A stretch of DNA of 64,000 nt from JAJDOD01 sp050299835 (GTDB lineage: Bacteria; Pseudomonadota; Alphaproteobacteria; Rhodobacterales; Rhodobacteraceae). Position 1 is the first letter of the stretch. Each line of letters begins with the position of its first letter. The translations under genes and the position numbers were made by a program. Location: assembly GCA_050299835.1 (NCBI GenBank), contig JBNKWP010000007.1, positions 91,182 through 155,181 of the forward strand, written 5' to 3'. Below the pieces are notes generated by a model. The model was given only the letters and a program-made list of their open reading frames with translations, had not been told where the DNA came from and searched no databases. Below are positions 1-8,675 of the stretch, in pieces.

Positions 1-1044
1 TTCGACAGCGAATTGCGGGTGCAGCAGGCTGGTGCGGAAAAATTCTGGGAAGGCGTCGGCCCGGAAGGACCTGTGCGTGGACTGCGCGAAGAGATAACTC
101 TGGACAGCGGATCCGTCTGGTCCGTCTTCGTTGCGTCGAGTCTTGCAACACTTGCCGAGGAACGCAGCGAAGTCCGTCGCAACGTCGCGTTGGCCTTCGG
201 TTTCGTGGGGGTTCTCGGCATTGCGGGCGCGGCACTTCTGACTTCCGTGATTGTCGCTCCACTGAGAAAGTTGAGCGAGGATGTGAAGCAGCGGTGGAGT
301 TCGGAGAACGCCCTGGTCGCAACGGAATATCCGGTGGAGGTCGCGCCGCTGGTGGAAGACATCAACGAGTTGATTGACCGCAACCGCGACATTCTGAACC
401 GCGGCCGGCGGCAGGCGGCGGACCTTGCCCATGCGCTGAAGACACCTTCCGCCGTTTTGCGAAATCAATTGGAGATCCTCAGCCAAAAGACCGACGGGAC
501 CGAGCCGCTTTTCGAAGCGCTGGATCGGGTAGACGCGCAGATCGTCAGATCGCTGGCCCGCATGCGGGCCGCGACCGCGCAAAATGCGGTTCACACGCGA
601 ACCGATGTCGATCGCTCGGTAAACAGAATCGAGCGACTATTCCGGTCTTTACCTGATCTTGGCGAGAAAGAATTCTTGGTGGATTCGTGCCCTTCGGTTG
701 CTGTCATTGATGCACAGGATCTGGAGGAAATACTCGGAAACCTGCTGGAGAATGCCTTCAAATGGAGCGACCGCGCCGTGCATCTTTCGGTCAAATGCAG
801 CGATGGTCAGGTGCATCTGGTGATCGAGGACGATGGACCCGGCATCGATAAGGCAGAACGGGCAGAGGCCCTGAAGGAAGGCAAAAGACTTGATACCTCC
901 GTGCCTGGCACCGGTCTGGGACTTGCGATTGCGAATGACCTGACCGAGGCCTATGGCGGGACGTTGCATCTATCTCGGTCGAAATCCCTCGGCGGCCTGA
1001 GCTGCCATATCAGCCTTCCCGTGCTTGGCGGGAAGCACAGTTAG
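1..1044 (+). CDS. Sensor histidine kinase, PhoQ-like (5' end outside window)
   Basis: C-terminal part (348 codons) of a membrane sensor kinase; the reading frame is open to base 1, so the start lies outside. A membrane segment at visible residues about 60-84 is followed by a short HAMP-like linker, then a dimerisation/phosphoacceptor helix with the H-box DLAHALKTP (His codon 430-432). The ATPase domain shows the N-box NLLENAF, G1 box DDGPGI and G2 box GTGLGLAIA. The ALKTP form of the H-box is typical of PhoQ-type kinases. All residues needed for autophosphorylation are present. Its response regulator is expected just upstream and is not visible. The signal it senses cannot be told from this fragment. 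Confidence 0.93.
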   Translation, partial: FDSELRVQQAGAEKFWEGVGPEGPVRGLREEITLDSGSVWSVFVASSLATLAEERSEVRRNVALAFGFVGVLGIAGAALLTSVIVAPLRKLSEDVKQRWSSENALVATEYPVEVAPLVEDINELIDRNRDILNRGRRQAADLAHALKTPSAVLRNQLEILSQKTDGTEPLFEALDRVDAQIVRSLARMRAATAQNAVHTRTDVDRSVNRIERLFRSLPDLGEKEFLVDSCPSVAVIDAQDLEEILGNLLENAFKWSDRAVHLSVKCSDGQVHLVIEDDGPGIDKAERAEALKEGKRLDTSVPGTGLGLAIANDLTEAYGGTLHLSRSKSLGGLSCHISLPVLGGKHS

Positions 1045-1348
1045 AGCCATCAAGCCGGCTCCCGGAATCGGTTGAAAATCAGGGTGCGGGATGCCGCACG
1101 CAGGCCATTTGCCGCTGAATTTACCGGACTGCCAAGCCGTAACATGCGTTGCTCGCATCGCCAGCTGTGAGGTTTGGTGGATATGCGCTCTGGAGCGGCG
1201 AAATTCTTAAAATATGTCAAAAAAATGGCCAAGTTGTGGCGCAGGTTAAATTTCGGTTAATGTTGGGGCTGCTATGTAGAGCATGGACACATGATTTTTT
1301 TGTGTCCCTCACGTAGTTTGGTGAGTTGAACCTGGGAAGGGGTAAGTG
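1045..1348. other. Intergenic region upstream of the VPLPA-CTERM gene
   Basis: About 300 bases without a convincing gene. The right half is AT-rich and probably carries the promoter of the next gene. A hairpin lies at 1285-1307 (GGACAC/GTGTCC, 11-base loop rich in T), in what would be the 5' untranslated leader. No clear -35/-10 pair or sigma-54 box could be chosen by eye. Confidence 0.5.
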
Positions 1349-1906
1349 ATGTTGTTAAAAACGTTGGCTTCGACCAAGTCAGTGGCTGTTGCTGCTGCAC
1401 TGTTGGTTGGCGCGTTGTACTCGGGAAGCGCGGTTGCTGCGACACTGAACGTTGTCGATGAATACGACGATACGAACGGTAGCGGCGGCAGCTATATCTC
1501 GATCACCTGCGACTGTTTTGGCTATGACCTGAATGGTGATCCCAGCGCCGTGAAAACGGAAGCTGTTGCCAGTTCTGGCGGCAACGATGCGGCTATCATT
1601 GCTGCATTTTCTGTCGCGACCGGCGTCGCCGAATCGGACATCTCGGTTGCCTACAAGATCGAAGACGATGCCGATGGTATCGCGGACAACCTGTTGTCTT
1701 TGGATATCGTGGCTGGCCTGACCTATTTCGTGAAGAAGGCGGACTATTTCGCGTTCTTTACGGCAACGGGTGACGGTCAGGCGACCTTCAGCGCGTCGAT
1801 CAGCAACGGTGGGCAGTTGAACGCGGTGCCTGTCCCGGCATCCGGCCTATTGCTGGTGGCGGGTCTGCTGGGGCTTGCAGCGCATCGTCGTCGCAAAGCT
1901 GCCTAA
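1349..1906 (+). CDS. VPLPA-CTERM sorting-domain protein
   Basis: A 185-residue exported protein. It has an N-terminal signal peptide (about residues 1-30, ending SAVAA) and a C-terminal tail VPVPASGLLLVAGLLG followed by a basic RRRK stretch. That is the tripartite VPLPA-CTERM signal, processed by an exosortase-type enzyme in Rhodobacterales. The body is acidic, Ser/Gly-rich and holds a CDC motif, with no enzyme motif recognised. The start is ATG 1349, with GGAAGGGG 6-8 bases upstream; a GTG one codon earlier is also possible. It is probably a surface or extracellular-matrix protein. No exosortase gene is in the window. Confidence 0.8.
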   Translation: MLLKTLASTKSVAVAAALLVGALYSGSAVAATLNVVDEYDDTNGSGGSYISITCDCFGYDLNGDPSAVKTEAVASSGGNDAAIIAAFSVATGVAESDISVAYKIEDDADGIADNLLSLDIVAGLTYFVKKADYFAFFTATGDGQATFSASISNGGQLNAVPVPASGLLLVAGLLGLAAHRRRKAA

Positions 1907-1929
1907 GCGGTTCTCTGAATGACCGATGT

Positions 1930-1953
1930 GGGCGCGTCGTATTCGGCGCGCCC
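1930..1953 (+). terminator. Hairpin after VPLPA-CTERM gene
   Basis: A 7-bp GC-only stem (GGGCGCG at 1930-1936 with CGCGCCC at 1947-1953) lies 24 bases after the stop. No real U-tract follows, so it is only a probable terminator. Confidence 0.5.
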
Positions 1954-2077
1954 GCTTCATTTGTGCTGTTGCACATCAATCGTCCTCAGAATTTTCGCTG
2001 TCATGCAATTGCTGGCTTTCTCTTCTGCCTGACCTTTGGCAAGGTTTCCGGATTTGTAGGTGAAGGCAGGCAGGGGA

Positions 2078-2722
2078 ATGACGATCAGACCAATAGCAGC
2101 CAAAGTGATGGCCTTGGCGATCGTTCTATTCGCAAGGGTCGTGACTGCGGTCCGGGGCATTTGGGATGGCGTGGAGCCGGTGGCGGCGACGCGTGTGTAT
2201 TTCGCTAACCATACGAGCAACGGCGATTTCGTCTTGATCTGGGCCGTGCTGCCGCCGCATATCCGCAGAAGGACGAGACCGGTTGCCGCCAGCGACTATT
2301 GGCTGACCTCTGCGTTGAAAGCGTTTATCGGGCGCGAGGTGTTCAATGCGGTCTTGATCGATCGCAATCCGGAGACCCGAAAACAGGATCCGATAGAACA
2401 GATGGCCGAAGCATTGGATGGTGGTAGTTCCCTGATCCTGTTCCCCGAAGGGACCCGCAACCAGACCTCCGATGCGCTTCTGCCGTTCAAGACGGGCCTG
2501 TTCCATCTTGCGGAGACGCGGCCCGATGTCGATCTGGTGCCGGTATGGATCGAAAACCTGAACCAGGTGATGCCAAAGGGCGAGGTTTTTCCATTGCCGC
2601 TATTGTGTACGGTTCGTTTTGGCGAGGCGTTGCGGATATCGGAGGGAGAGGCAAAGGATGACTTCCTGACCCGCAGCCGTGCCGCGCTTCTTGCGCTCAA
2701 GGACACGGGAGACGCGGCATGA
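2078..2722 (+). CDS. 1-acylglycerol-3-phosphate acyltransferase-like (PlsC family)
   Basis: A 214-residue membrane-associated acyltransferase. It carries the HxxxxD catalytic motif (HTSNGD, residues 45-50) and the substrate-binding block FPEGTR (residues 122-127), with an N-terminal hydrophobic helix. Family members transfer an acyl chain to lysophosphatidic acid to make phosphatidic acid. The chosen ATG is preceded by a purine-rich GGCAGGGGA; an in-frame GTG lies 6 codons upstream. The stop overlaps the start of the CdsA-like gene by 4 bases, so the two are translationally coupled. It is probably not the only PlsC of the cell, as it belongs to a dedicated lipid operon. Confidence 0.85.
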   Translation: MTIRPIAAKVMALAIVLFARVVTAVRGIWDGVEPVAATRVYFANHTSNGDFVLIWAVLPPHIRRRTRPVAASDYWLTSALKAFIGREVFNAVLIDRNPETRKQDPIEQMAEALDGGSSLILFPEGTRNQTSDALLPFKTGLFHLAETRPDVDLVPVWIENLNQVMPKGEVFPLPLLCTVRFGEALRISEGEAKDDFLTRSRAALLALKDTGDAA

Positions 2723-3666
2723 GCGCGCCGTTCGAGTTTGCACTTCTGCTGGCCGGTGTACTGTGCGTCCTTGTCTTCGCGTCGGTCGTGGCAGGAGTTC
2801 TGAAAGGGAGAGTGGAGCCCGGCACGGAGAATCCGGTGATCGAGAATCTCGTGGCGCGTATCAATGCCTGGTGGGGGATGGTGGCGCTTCTGTCCATCGC
2901 CATGCTGTTCGGCCGGGCAGGGGCCGTGACGCTTTTTGCGATACTGTCATTTGCAGCAATGCGCGAGTTCCTGACCCTGACGGCGAAGTCCCGTGCAGAT
3001 CACTATGCGCTGGCGGCCGCGTTCTTCGTGGTGCTGCCTGCACAATATTACCTGATCTGGATAGATTGGTATGGTCTCTACTCGGTGTTCATCCCGGTCT
3101 ACGCCTTCCTGTTCCTGCCGATCATTTCGGCGCTGAGGGGCGAGACCGACAATTTCCTGACGCGCGTCTCTGAAACCCAATGGGGATTGATGATCTGCGT
3201 TTTCGCGGCCAGCCATGTTCCGGCTCTGCTGACCCTGCAAATCCCCGGATACGAGGGAAAGTCGATCTTGCTCATCGCCTATCTCGTCGTCGTTGTGCAG
3301 GGCTCGGACGTGCTTCAGTACGTGTTCGGCAAGCTGTTCGGTCGCAACAAGATCGCTCCGGCGCTTTCCCCTTCAAAGACCTGGGAAGGGTTCCTGGGAG
3401 GCGTTCTGTCTGCCAGCCTTCTGGGGGCCTGCCTTTGGTGGATGACGCCGTTTGCGTTCTGGCAGTCCTTCCTCGTGGCGCTGATGATCGCGATCATGGG
3501 CTTTCTCGGCGGGCTGGTGATGTCGGCCATCAAGCGTGACAAGGGCGTGAAGGACTGGGGGCATCTGATTGCAGGTCATGGCGGCTTCATCGACCGGCTG
3601 GATTCGGTGGTGTTTTCCGCGCCCATATTCTTCCACATCGTGCGCTATTTCTGGTCAAGCGTATGA
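2719..3666 (+). CDS. Phosphatidate cytidylyltransferase-like (CdsA family)
   Basis: A 315-residue polytopic membrane protein. The C-terminal half has the CdsA signature region: the segment SPSKTWEGFLGG is followed by SAIKRDKGVKDWG and GHGGFIDRLDS, which hold the conserved Lys and Asp residues. The family makes CDP-diacylglycerol from phosphatidate and CTP. It overlaps both neighbours by 4 bases. Placed between a PlsC-like and a CDP-alcohol phosphotransferase-like gene, it may supply activated lipid for one product. Its closest arrangement is the E. coli ynbB/ynbA type locus of unknown product, rather than housekeeping cdsA. Confidence 0.85.
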   Translation: MSAPFEFALLLAGVLCVLVFASVVAGVLKGRVEPGTENPVIENLVARINAWWGMVALLSIAMLFGRAGAVTLFAILSFAAMREFLTLTAKSRADHYALAAAFFVVLPAQYYLIWIDWYGLYSVFIPVYAFLFLPIISALRGETDNFLTRVSETQWGLMICVFAASHVPALLTLQIPGYEGKSILLIAYLVVVVQGSDVLQYVFGKLFGRNKIAPALSPSKTWEGFLGGVLSASLLGACLWWMTPFAFWQSFLVALMIAIMGFLGGLVMSAIKRDKGVKDWGHLIAGHGGFIDRLDSVVFSAPIFFHIVRYFWSSV

Positions 3667-4031
3667 GCCTGCTACAAAGCAAGGCGGTTCATGCGTTTGG
3701 AGGTTTTGTTCTCATGGGGGCCTGGGCCGTGTTTGCCAACCGGGATCATCCGATGCCGGCGCCTGTTGTCGCGGGCGTGGTTCAGGGAGGGCTGACCGCA
3801 ACGATCACGCTATTTCTGAAGGCCATCATCGAAGCCATCTTCCGACGCAGCGGCGGGTGGAAGAAGTTCCTTCTCCCTCCGCTTGCTGCCTTCCTGACGT
3901 CGGTTCTCCTGCTATCGGCCATCCACACGCTCGCCGGCACTCCAGCGCTGATTGCAACAATCTCGGTTCCCATTGCCGTGTCCACACTCTACGCATGTCT
4001 TTACACAATAACACTGAGCCGAAATGTCTGA
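3663..4031 (+). CDS. Small polytopic membrane protein of lipid operon
   Basis: A 122-residue protein with about four predicted hydrophobic segments and no recognised motif. It overlaps the preceding gene by 4 bases and the following one by 8, so it is firmly in the operon. It could be an accessory subunit or a flippase-like partner of the lipid synthesised here, but nothing in the sequence proves that. The family is not recognised. Confidence 0.7.
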   Translation: MSLLQSKAVHAFGGFVLMGAWAVFANRDHPMPAPVVAGVVQGGLTATITLFLKAIIEAIFRRSGGWKKFLLPPLAAFLTSVLLLSAIHTLAGTPALIATISVPIAVSTLYACLYTITLSRNV

Positions 4032-4671
4032 ACGTCGCCCCATCGCCAGCCGCAACACCAAGCTGGCCGCCCGGATTGCCCAGTCGCTGGTGCAGCGTGG
4101 CATTTCACCCAACCGGATATCGCAGGCCTCGATGGGGTTTGCTCTGTTGGCCGGGTTGGCGTTCTGGGTGTCGGGGTCGGTCGATGGCTTTCTGCGTTGG
4201 TTCTTCCTGATTGTTGCAGCTCTCGGGTGCCAGTTCCGGCTGCTTTGCAACCTGTTCGACGGGATGGTCGCGGTTGAGGGCGGCAAGGGCGAAGCCGATG
4301 GCGCGTTCTGGAACGAGGCCCCGGACCGGGTGGCGGATGCGTTGATCTTCGTTGGGATAGGACTGGGTGTCGGGAGTGCGGCGCTGGGCTGGGCCGCGGC
4401 GGCATTGGCGATTGCCACGGCCTATGTCCGAGGTCTGGGCAGCGAACAGGGATTATCGGCGGATTTCGGCGGGCCGATGGCAAAGCCGCAGCGGATGGCG
4501 GCGGCGACCGTGGGTGCGCTTTTGGCGATTTTCGTGCCTACGATTTTCGGCTGGCCGCTTCTGGGAATTGTACTTTGGATTATCGTGCTTGGGACCGGCG
4601 CAACCATATTGCTCAGAAGCCAGAGACTGATCGCATCGCTCAGAACCGCTTCGTCCGGAGACGTGTCTTAG
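4024..4671 (+). CDS. CDP-alcohol phosphatidyltransferase family protein
   Basis: A 215-residue membrane enzyme. The motif begins DGMVAVEGG at residues 79-87 and ends PDRVAD, giving the acidic residues Asp79, Asp101 and Asp105. Compared with the classic DG(x)2AR(x)8G(x)3D(x)3D, Arg is replaced by Val and there are four extra residues before the last two Asp. To my knowledge this variant is characteristic of the YnbA-like subfamily. The family joins CDP-diacylglycerol to a free alcohol. The acceptor alcohol is unknown. Last gene of the lipid operon; it overlaps the convergent LacI gene by 4 bases. Confidence 0.85.
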   Translation: MSERRPIASRNTKLAARIAQSLVQRGISPNRISQASMGFALLAGLAFWVSGSVDGFLRWFFLIVAALGCQFRLLCNLFDGMVAVEGGKGEADGAFWNEAPDRVADALIFVGIGLGVGSAALGWAAAALAIATAYVRGLGSEQGLSADFGGPMAKPQRMAAATVGALLAIFVPTIFGWPLLGIVLWIIVLGTGATILLRSQRLIASLRTASSGDVS

Positions 4672-5666
4672 ACAGACCGCCGGGGCACCAGCGGGCATTC
4701 CACCTTGATCTGGTCGTGCGCCGATTGAAGGCCCCCGGCAATATCGAGCAACAACTCAGCCGCCAGGGCGCCCATGTCATAATGCGGCAATACGAGCGTG
4801 GTGAGCGGTGGCCGCATGAACTGCGCGATTTCCCGGTCGTCGAACCCGACGACTGAGATATCCTCGGGAATCCGGCGGCCCAGTTCGCGAAGCGCATCAT
4901 AGCATCCGACAGCCATCATGTCGTTGGCGCAGAAGATCCCGTCGGGTGGGTTGTCCAGCTTCATGAACTGCATCGTCGCCTCGTACCCCGCCGAAGGCTC
5001 CCAGTTGCCAGGATAGACCAGTTCGGGGTCATAGGGGATGTCGGCGCTGGACAGAGCCTGGCGATAGCCGCGCAGCCGGTCGCGCGATGCGTCGATGCCT
5101 TGCTGCCCATTGATGAGCGCAATGCGGGTCCGACCGGCGCGGATCAGGTGATCGGTAGCGGTGTGGCCGCCCAGCAGTTCCCCCGGCAGGATCGAGGGCA
5201 GCTTCCTTTGCGCGTCATAACAGTTCACCAGCACCGAAGGCGTTTCGAACATCGCCTTGGGAGGTTCGACCAAACGCGTGAGCATCGTTGCATAGATCAT
5301 TCCCACGCGTGGTTGCTGGGACATCTGGTCGATCAACTGGCTTTCCAGATCACCCTCGCCCCGGATGACGGCCATGGTCATGGTTACACCGAATTCCAGC
5401 GCCTTTTCGCGTGCGCCTTCAAAGATCAATGGCGTCCAAGGGTCGGTTGCGACTTCATCGGCGATGAAGCCGATCAGTTTATCGCTCGCCAGCGATTTTT
5501 TCTGCGACCTGCGGATCAGGTTGTACCCGATCTCTTCAGCGGCCTGGCGCACTCTCTTTTTCGTGGCGTCGGATAGACGTGCGCCAGCGCTGCCGTTCAG
5601 GACCAACGATACCGTCGCCTGTGACACGCCCGCGCGTGTGGCCACATCCATCATCGTTGGTTTCAA
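4668..5666 (-). CDS. LacI-family transcriptional regulator
   Basis: A 332-residue regulator. The N-terminal helix-turn-helix reads MMDVATRAGVSQATVSLVLNG, followed by a periplasmic-binding-like sensor domain that should bind a sugar. The start is TTG at 5666, chosen because GGAGGG lies 4-9 bases upstream and no better start exists. It is the last gene of an ATPase-permease-regulator operon. The hinge (IGYNLIRRSQKK) lacks the usual ARxL sequence whose Leu inserts at a central CG step. The proposed operators of this locus have an AT centre, which would fit, but this link is an inference. Confidence 0.9.
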   Translation of the reverse strand: MKPTMMDVATRAGVSQATVSLVLNGSAGARLSDATKKRVRQAAEEIGYNLIRRSQKKSLASDKLIGFIADEVATDPWTPLIFEGAREKALEFGVTMTMAVIRGEGDLESQLIDQMSQQPRVGMIYATMLTRLVEPPKAMFETPSVLVNCYDAQRKLPSILPGELLGGHTATDHLIRAGRTRIALINGQQGIDASRDRLRGYRQALSSADIPYDPELVYPGNWEPSAGYEATMQFMKLDNPPDGIFCANDMMAVGCYDALRELGRRIPEDISVVGFDDREIAQFMRPPLTTLVLPHYDMGALAAELLLDIAGGLQSAHDQIKVECPLVPRRSV

Positions 5667-5713
5667 CTTTCCCTCCGGTTGTTTGCCGAATTCGTGAATT
5701 CAGTGCTGCACCG

Positions 5714-6706
5714 TCATCCTCTTGCGTGGCGAATTCGGTCGAAGGAGACCGCGACCACGATGAATGTTCCGATAAACATTCCCTGCCAGAAGGTCGAGAT
5801 GCCGAGCAGAATGAGCGAGTTTCGGATGACTTCGATGAGCAGTGCACCAACCACGGCTCCGAGTGCGGTGCCTTCTCCACCATTGAGATTGGCGCCGCCG
5901 ATGACGGCAGCCGCGATGACGGTAAGTTCCATCGCCGTGCCAAGGTTGGTCGTCACGCTTCCCAGCCAGCCGGCCATAAGGATGCCGGTGATCCCGGCGG
6001 TGAAGGCCGAGAACATGTAGATCGAGACCTTGAGCGGTTTCACCGCGATCCCTGTGAGCGTTGCCGCTTCTTCGTTCGACCCGATGGCGAACACGTACTG
6101 TCCCCAGCGGGTCCAGCGGTAGACGATGCTCATGATCAGGGCGAGTGCGATCAGGGCAAAGAGCGGGTGGGGAAGGGCCAGTGTCGATCCGCCGCCGATC
6201 CAGAGGAGCAGGTCGTGGTCGGGGCCGAACTCCCAGATCATCTTGTTATTGGACAGAACCATCGCCGCGGACCGCGCCGCCGACAGCATACCCAGCGTGA
6301 CAACGAAAGCGGGCATTCCGGCATAGGCGACGAGCACGCCGTTGATGAGGCCGACGAAAAGCGCGACGCCGAGTGCCGCCATGGCTGACAGCCAGAATGA
6401 ATTGCCGCCCTCCATGAGGACCGAAATCACCATTGCGGACAGTACCACTGTGGAGCCGACCGAAAGGTCGATGCCGCCGGATGCGATGACGGTTGTCATG
6501 CCGATGGCGATGATGGCGACAAATGCGAAGTTGCGCGCGACGTTGAAGAGGTTGCGTTCTGTCGCGAAGGCGTCGGTCATGAATGTCAGGGCCAGACAGG
6601 CCAACACCGCTGCGATGAAGACCCAGAATACCTGCAAATTGGCCAACCGGGAGAAGGTGCTGCGATGCTGCGCCTGGCCGATGACTTGTTCCAAGGATTG
6701 CGTCAT
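5714..6706 (-). CDS. Sugar ABC transporter permease, CUT2 (RbsC/FrcC-like)
   Basis: A 330-residue inner-membrane permease with about 8-10 hydrophobic segments and the RbsC-family hallmarks SGGIDLSVGS (about a third in) and GGANLNGGEGT near the C-terminus. It forms the channel of a CUT2 importer with the ATPase encoded just upstream and probably the binding protein SBP1 across the divergent promoter. The ATG at 6706 has GAGGGAA upstream. A 47-base gap separates it from the LacI gene that follows. Confidence 0.9.
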   Translation of the reverse strand: MTQSLEQVIGQAQHRSTFSRLANLQVFWVFIAAVLACLALTFMTDAFATERNLFNVARNFAFVAIIAIGMTTVIASGGIDLSVGSTVVLSAMVISVLMEGGNSFWLSAMAALGVALFVGLINGVLVAYAGMPAFVVTLGMLSAARSAAMVLSNNKMIWEFGPDHDLLLWIGGGSTLALPHPLFALIALALIMSIVYRWTRWGQYVFAIGSNEEAATLTGIAVKPLKVSIYMFSAFTAGITGILMAGWLGSVTTNLGTAMELTVIAAAVIGGANLNGGEGTALGAVVGALLIEVIRNSLILLGISTFWQGMFIGTFIVVAVSFDRIRHARG

Positions 6707-6716
6707 GTCTTTTCCC

Positions 6717-7457
6717 TCACGCGTGCTCGATTGCGCCGGTGATGAGACCGGTGACTTCTTCAGGTGAACTGCCCTCTGCTCGTTTGTTGGCGACCAACTG
6801 ACCGCGTCTGAGAACGGCGATCGAATCGGCGACAGCGAACACGTCGGGCATCCGGTGGCTGATCAGGATCACGCTAATTCCGTGGTCGCGCAGGTTGCGG
6901 ATGAGGTCGAGGACCTCGGCAACCTGTCGGACGGAAATCGCCGCGGTCGGTTCGTCCAGAAGCACGATCTTGGCATCCGAAAGCAGGGTGCGGGCGATCG
7001 CAACGGCTTGCCGCTGGCCCCCCGACATGCGCCGAACGACATCGCGGGGGCGCGTTTCGGACTTCAGCCGCGCGAAGAGCTTGCCAGACGTGCTGCGCAT
7101 CTCGTCGTAGTCGATGATCTTGAGAGGGCCGAAGCGTTTTACCGGTTCACGGCCCAGAAAGACGTTGGAGGCGGCAGTAAGATGATCGCAAAGCGCCAGA
7201 TTCTGGTGGACGATCTCGATCCCTTCGCGCTGCGCATCGATCGGCTGATGAAAATCGACAAGCTTGTCGTCGATGCGAATCTCACCGGCTGTCGGTCTGA
7301 AATTGCCTGCGATGATCTTGACCAGCGTGGATTTGCCAGCGCCGTTGTCGCCCATCAACCCCATGACCTCGCCGGGTCCCAGTTCAAGCGACACATCCTG
7401 AAGCGCCTGAATCGCGCCGAAACTCTTCGAAATGCCGGACAGCTTTAGCCGTGACAT
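6717..7457 (-). CDS. Sugar ABC transporter ATP-binding protein, single-domain CUT2 (FrcA-like)
   Basis: A 246-residue ATPase. Walker A GDNGAGKST is at residues 36-44, the signature is RMSGGQRQ, and Walker B is IVLLDEPTAA. It has one nucleotide-binding domain, unlike RbsA-type proteins with two. That is the FrcA arrangement of rhizobial fructose importers. The start ATG 7457 has GGAGG 6 bases upstream; an upstream in-frame extension lacks a ribosome site. It is divergent from the epimerase gene and shares the 187-base regulatory region holding operator 1. Confidence 0.9.
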   Translation of the reverse strand: MSRLKLSGISKSFGAIQALQDVSLELGPGEVMGLMGDNGAGKSTLVKIIAGNFRPTAGEIRIDDKLVDFHQPIDAQREGIEIVHQNLALCDHLTAASNVFLGREPVKRFGPLKIIDYDEMRSTSGKLFARLKSETRPRDVVRRMSGGQRQAVAIARTLLSDAKIVLLDEPTAAISVRQVAEVLDLIRNLRDHGISVILISHRMPDVFAVADSIAVLRRGQLVANKRAEGSSPEEVTGLITGAIEHA

Positions 7458-7569
7458 CCATTTCCTCCCTATTCGGCGTGCGCTGTTTTTTGTTGCAGCG
7501 TCACGCCCTTCGTCCCTCAAACCGATCCTTCCCAGACTGGAACTCGGCCCCTGACATGAAATTTATTAC

Positions 7570-7601
7570 TTGACGTGCTAATATTAGTAAATGTCTATTA
7601 T
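7570..7601 (+). promoter_or_regulatory. Promoter of epimerase operon with overlapping palindromic operator
   Basis: TTGACG (7570-7575) is a good -35 element. TCTATT or TATTAT (7594-7601) can serve as -10. Within the spacer lies GTGCTAATATTAGTAA (7575-7590), whose core CTAATATTAG is a perfect 10-bp palindrome. The core CTAATATTA recurs in front of the second transporter at 9723-9731, so a shared repressor site is likely. The LacI protein of this locus is the obvious candidate. The position would also allow control of the divergent ATPase-permease-LacI operon. Confidence 0.65.
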
Positions 7602-7644
7602 CACCAAATCGCGAGCGACTCTTGTTAGAGGGTCAGGGAGGAAT

Positions 7645-8625
7645 ATGCGACTGCTGCTGACGGGCGCGACCGGAAAGGTCGGGCAAAACTTTCTACCGTC
7701 TTTCCTGACGTCGGACAGGTTCCGCGACTGGGATGTTGTCGCCTTGTGCAACAACAGGACGATCCCTGAAACGGACCGGGTTTCGGTCGTGCGCGGGTCG
7801 ATGGCGGATAGTGAGGTTCTGGCGCGGGCGCTCGAAGGCGTGACCCATGTCCTGCATATGGCGGCGGTGAAAGAATCTCCGGATCTTTGCATGGATGTGT
7901 CGGTCAAAGGCATGTTTTTGCTGCTCGAATCGTTTCGCCAATCGTCGGCGGCCCGTCAGTTCATCCTGATCGGTGGCGATTGTTCCGTTGGGCACGCGTT
8001 CCAGGCGTATCCCGGCCCGGTCACCGAAGAGTCGCCGCGCAAAGCCTATCCGGGCTGTTACGCTTTGACCAAGGTGATCGAGGAGGTGATGCTGGAGCAG
8101 TACCAGCATCAATATGGGCTGAACGGATGCATACTTCGCGCGCCCTGGATCATGGAAAAAGACGATTTCCGCTGTGCCTTGAGCTTTGGCGAAGATCAGT
8201 TCGGCGGGCCGGCCTGGACCGAGTATATGGACGGCGCGGAAGTCGCCGAAAGTGCGCGGTCGGGCATGGTGCCGATGATTTATGACCGCGACGGCAACAC
8301 GTTGCAGCGCAATTTCGTTCACGTGGATGACCTTGTGTCGGCGATTCTCGCCGCGCTCGACAACCCGGCCGCGAATCAGCAGACCTTTAACATCACGATG
8401 GATCGGCCGGTGGATTACGGCCTGGTTGCCGAGCATCTGAAGCGGACACGCAATATCGCGGCCAAACCGGTGAAGACGCCGATGTATAGCAATTGGCTTG
8501 ATAATGCCAAGGCGCGCCACTGTCTGAGATGGCGTCCGAAAGTCGACCTTGAGGAACTGATCGAGCGCGCATGGAGTTATCGGCGCAGTGCCGATGACCC
8601 ACGGAAGATTTGGTACCCGGGATAA
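7645..8625 (+). CDS. NAD-dependent epimerase/dehydratase (extended SDR)
   Basis: A 326-residue Rossmann-fold enzyme. The N-terminal GATGKVG motif (residues 7-13) binds NAD(P), and the catalytic YxxxK is seen as YALTK. The extended-SDR length suggests a sugar or sugar-acid substrate. The start ATG 7645 has GGGAGGA at 7636-7642; an in-frame ATG at 7591 lies inside the promoter and is rejected. It is first in an operon with the binding protein SBP1. It probably oxidises or epimerises the sugar imported by this locus; the substrate cannot be named. Confidence 0.85.
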   Translation: MRLLLTGATGKVGQNFLPSFLTSDRFRDWDVVALCNNRTIPETDRVSVVRGSMADSEVLARALEGVTHVLHMAAVKESPDLCMDVSVKGMFLLLESFRQSSAARQFILIGGDCSVGHAFQAYPGPVTEESPRKAYPGCYALTKVIEEVMLEQYQHQYGLNGCILRAPWIMEKDDFRCALSFGEDQFGGPAWTEYMDGAEVAESARSGMVPMIYDRDGNTLQRNFVHVDDLVSAILAALDNPAANQQTFNITMDRPVDYGLVAEHLKRTRNIAAKPVKTPMYSNWLDNAKARHCLRWRPKVDLEELIERAWSYRRSADDPRKIWYPG

Positions 8626-8675
8626 AACCCGGGGCCGGATATCTTGAAAGTCACAACAACCGGGAGGATTACAAA

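Noticed and set aside
1285..1307. Riboswitch or regulated leader before the VPLPA-CTERM gene
   Set aside because: Only one short hairpin with a T-rich loop is seen and no known aptamer motif was recognised.
7591..7644. Earlier ATG for the epimerase gene
   Set aside because: It lies inside the promoter and lacks a ribosome site; ATG 7645 has GGGAGGA at the right distance.
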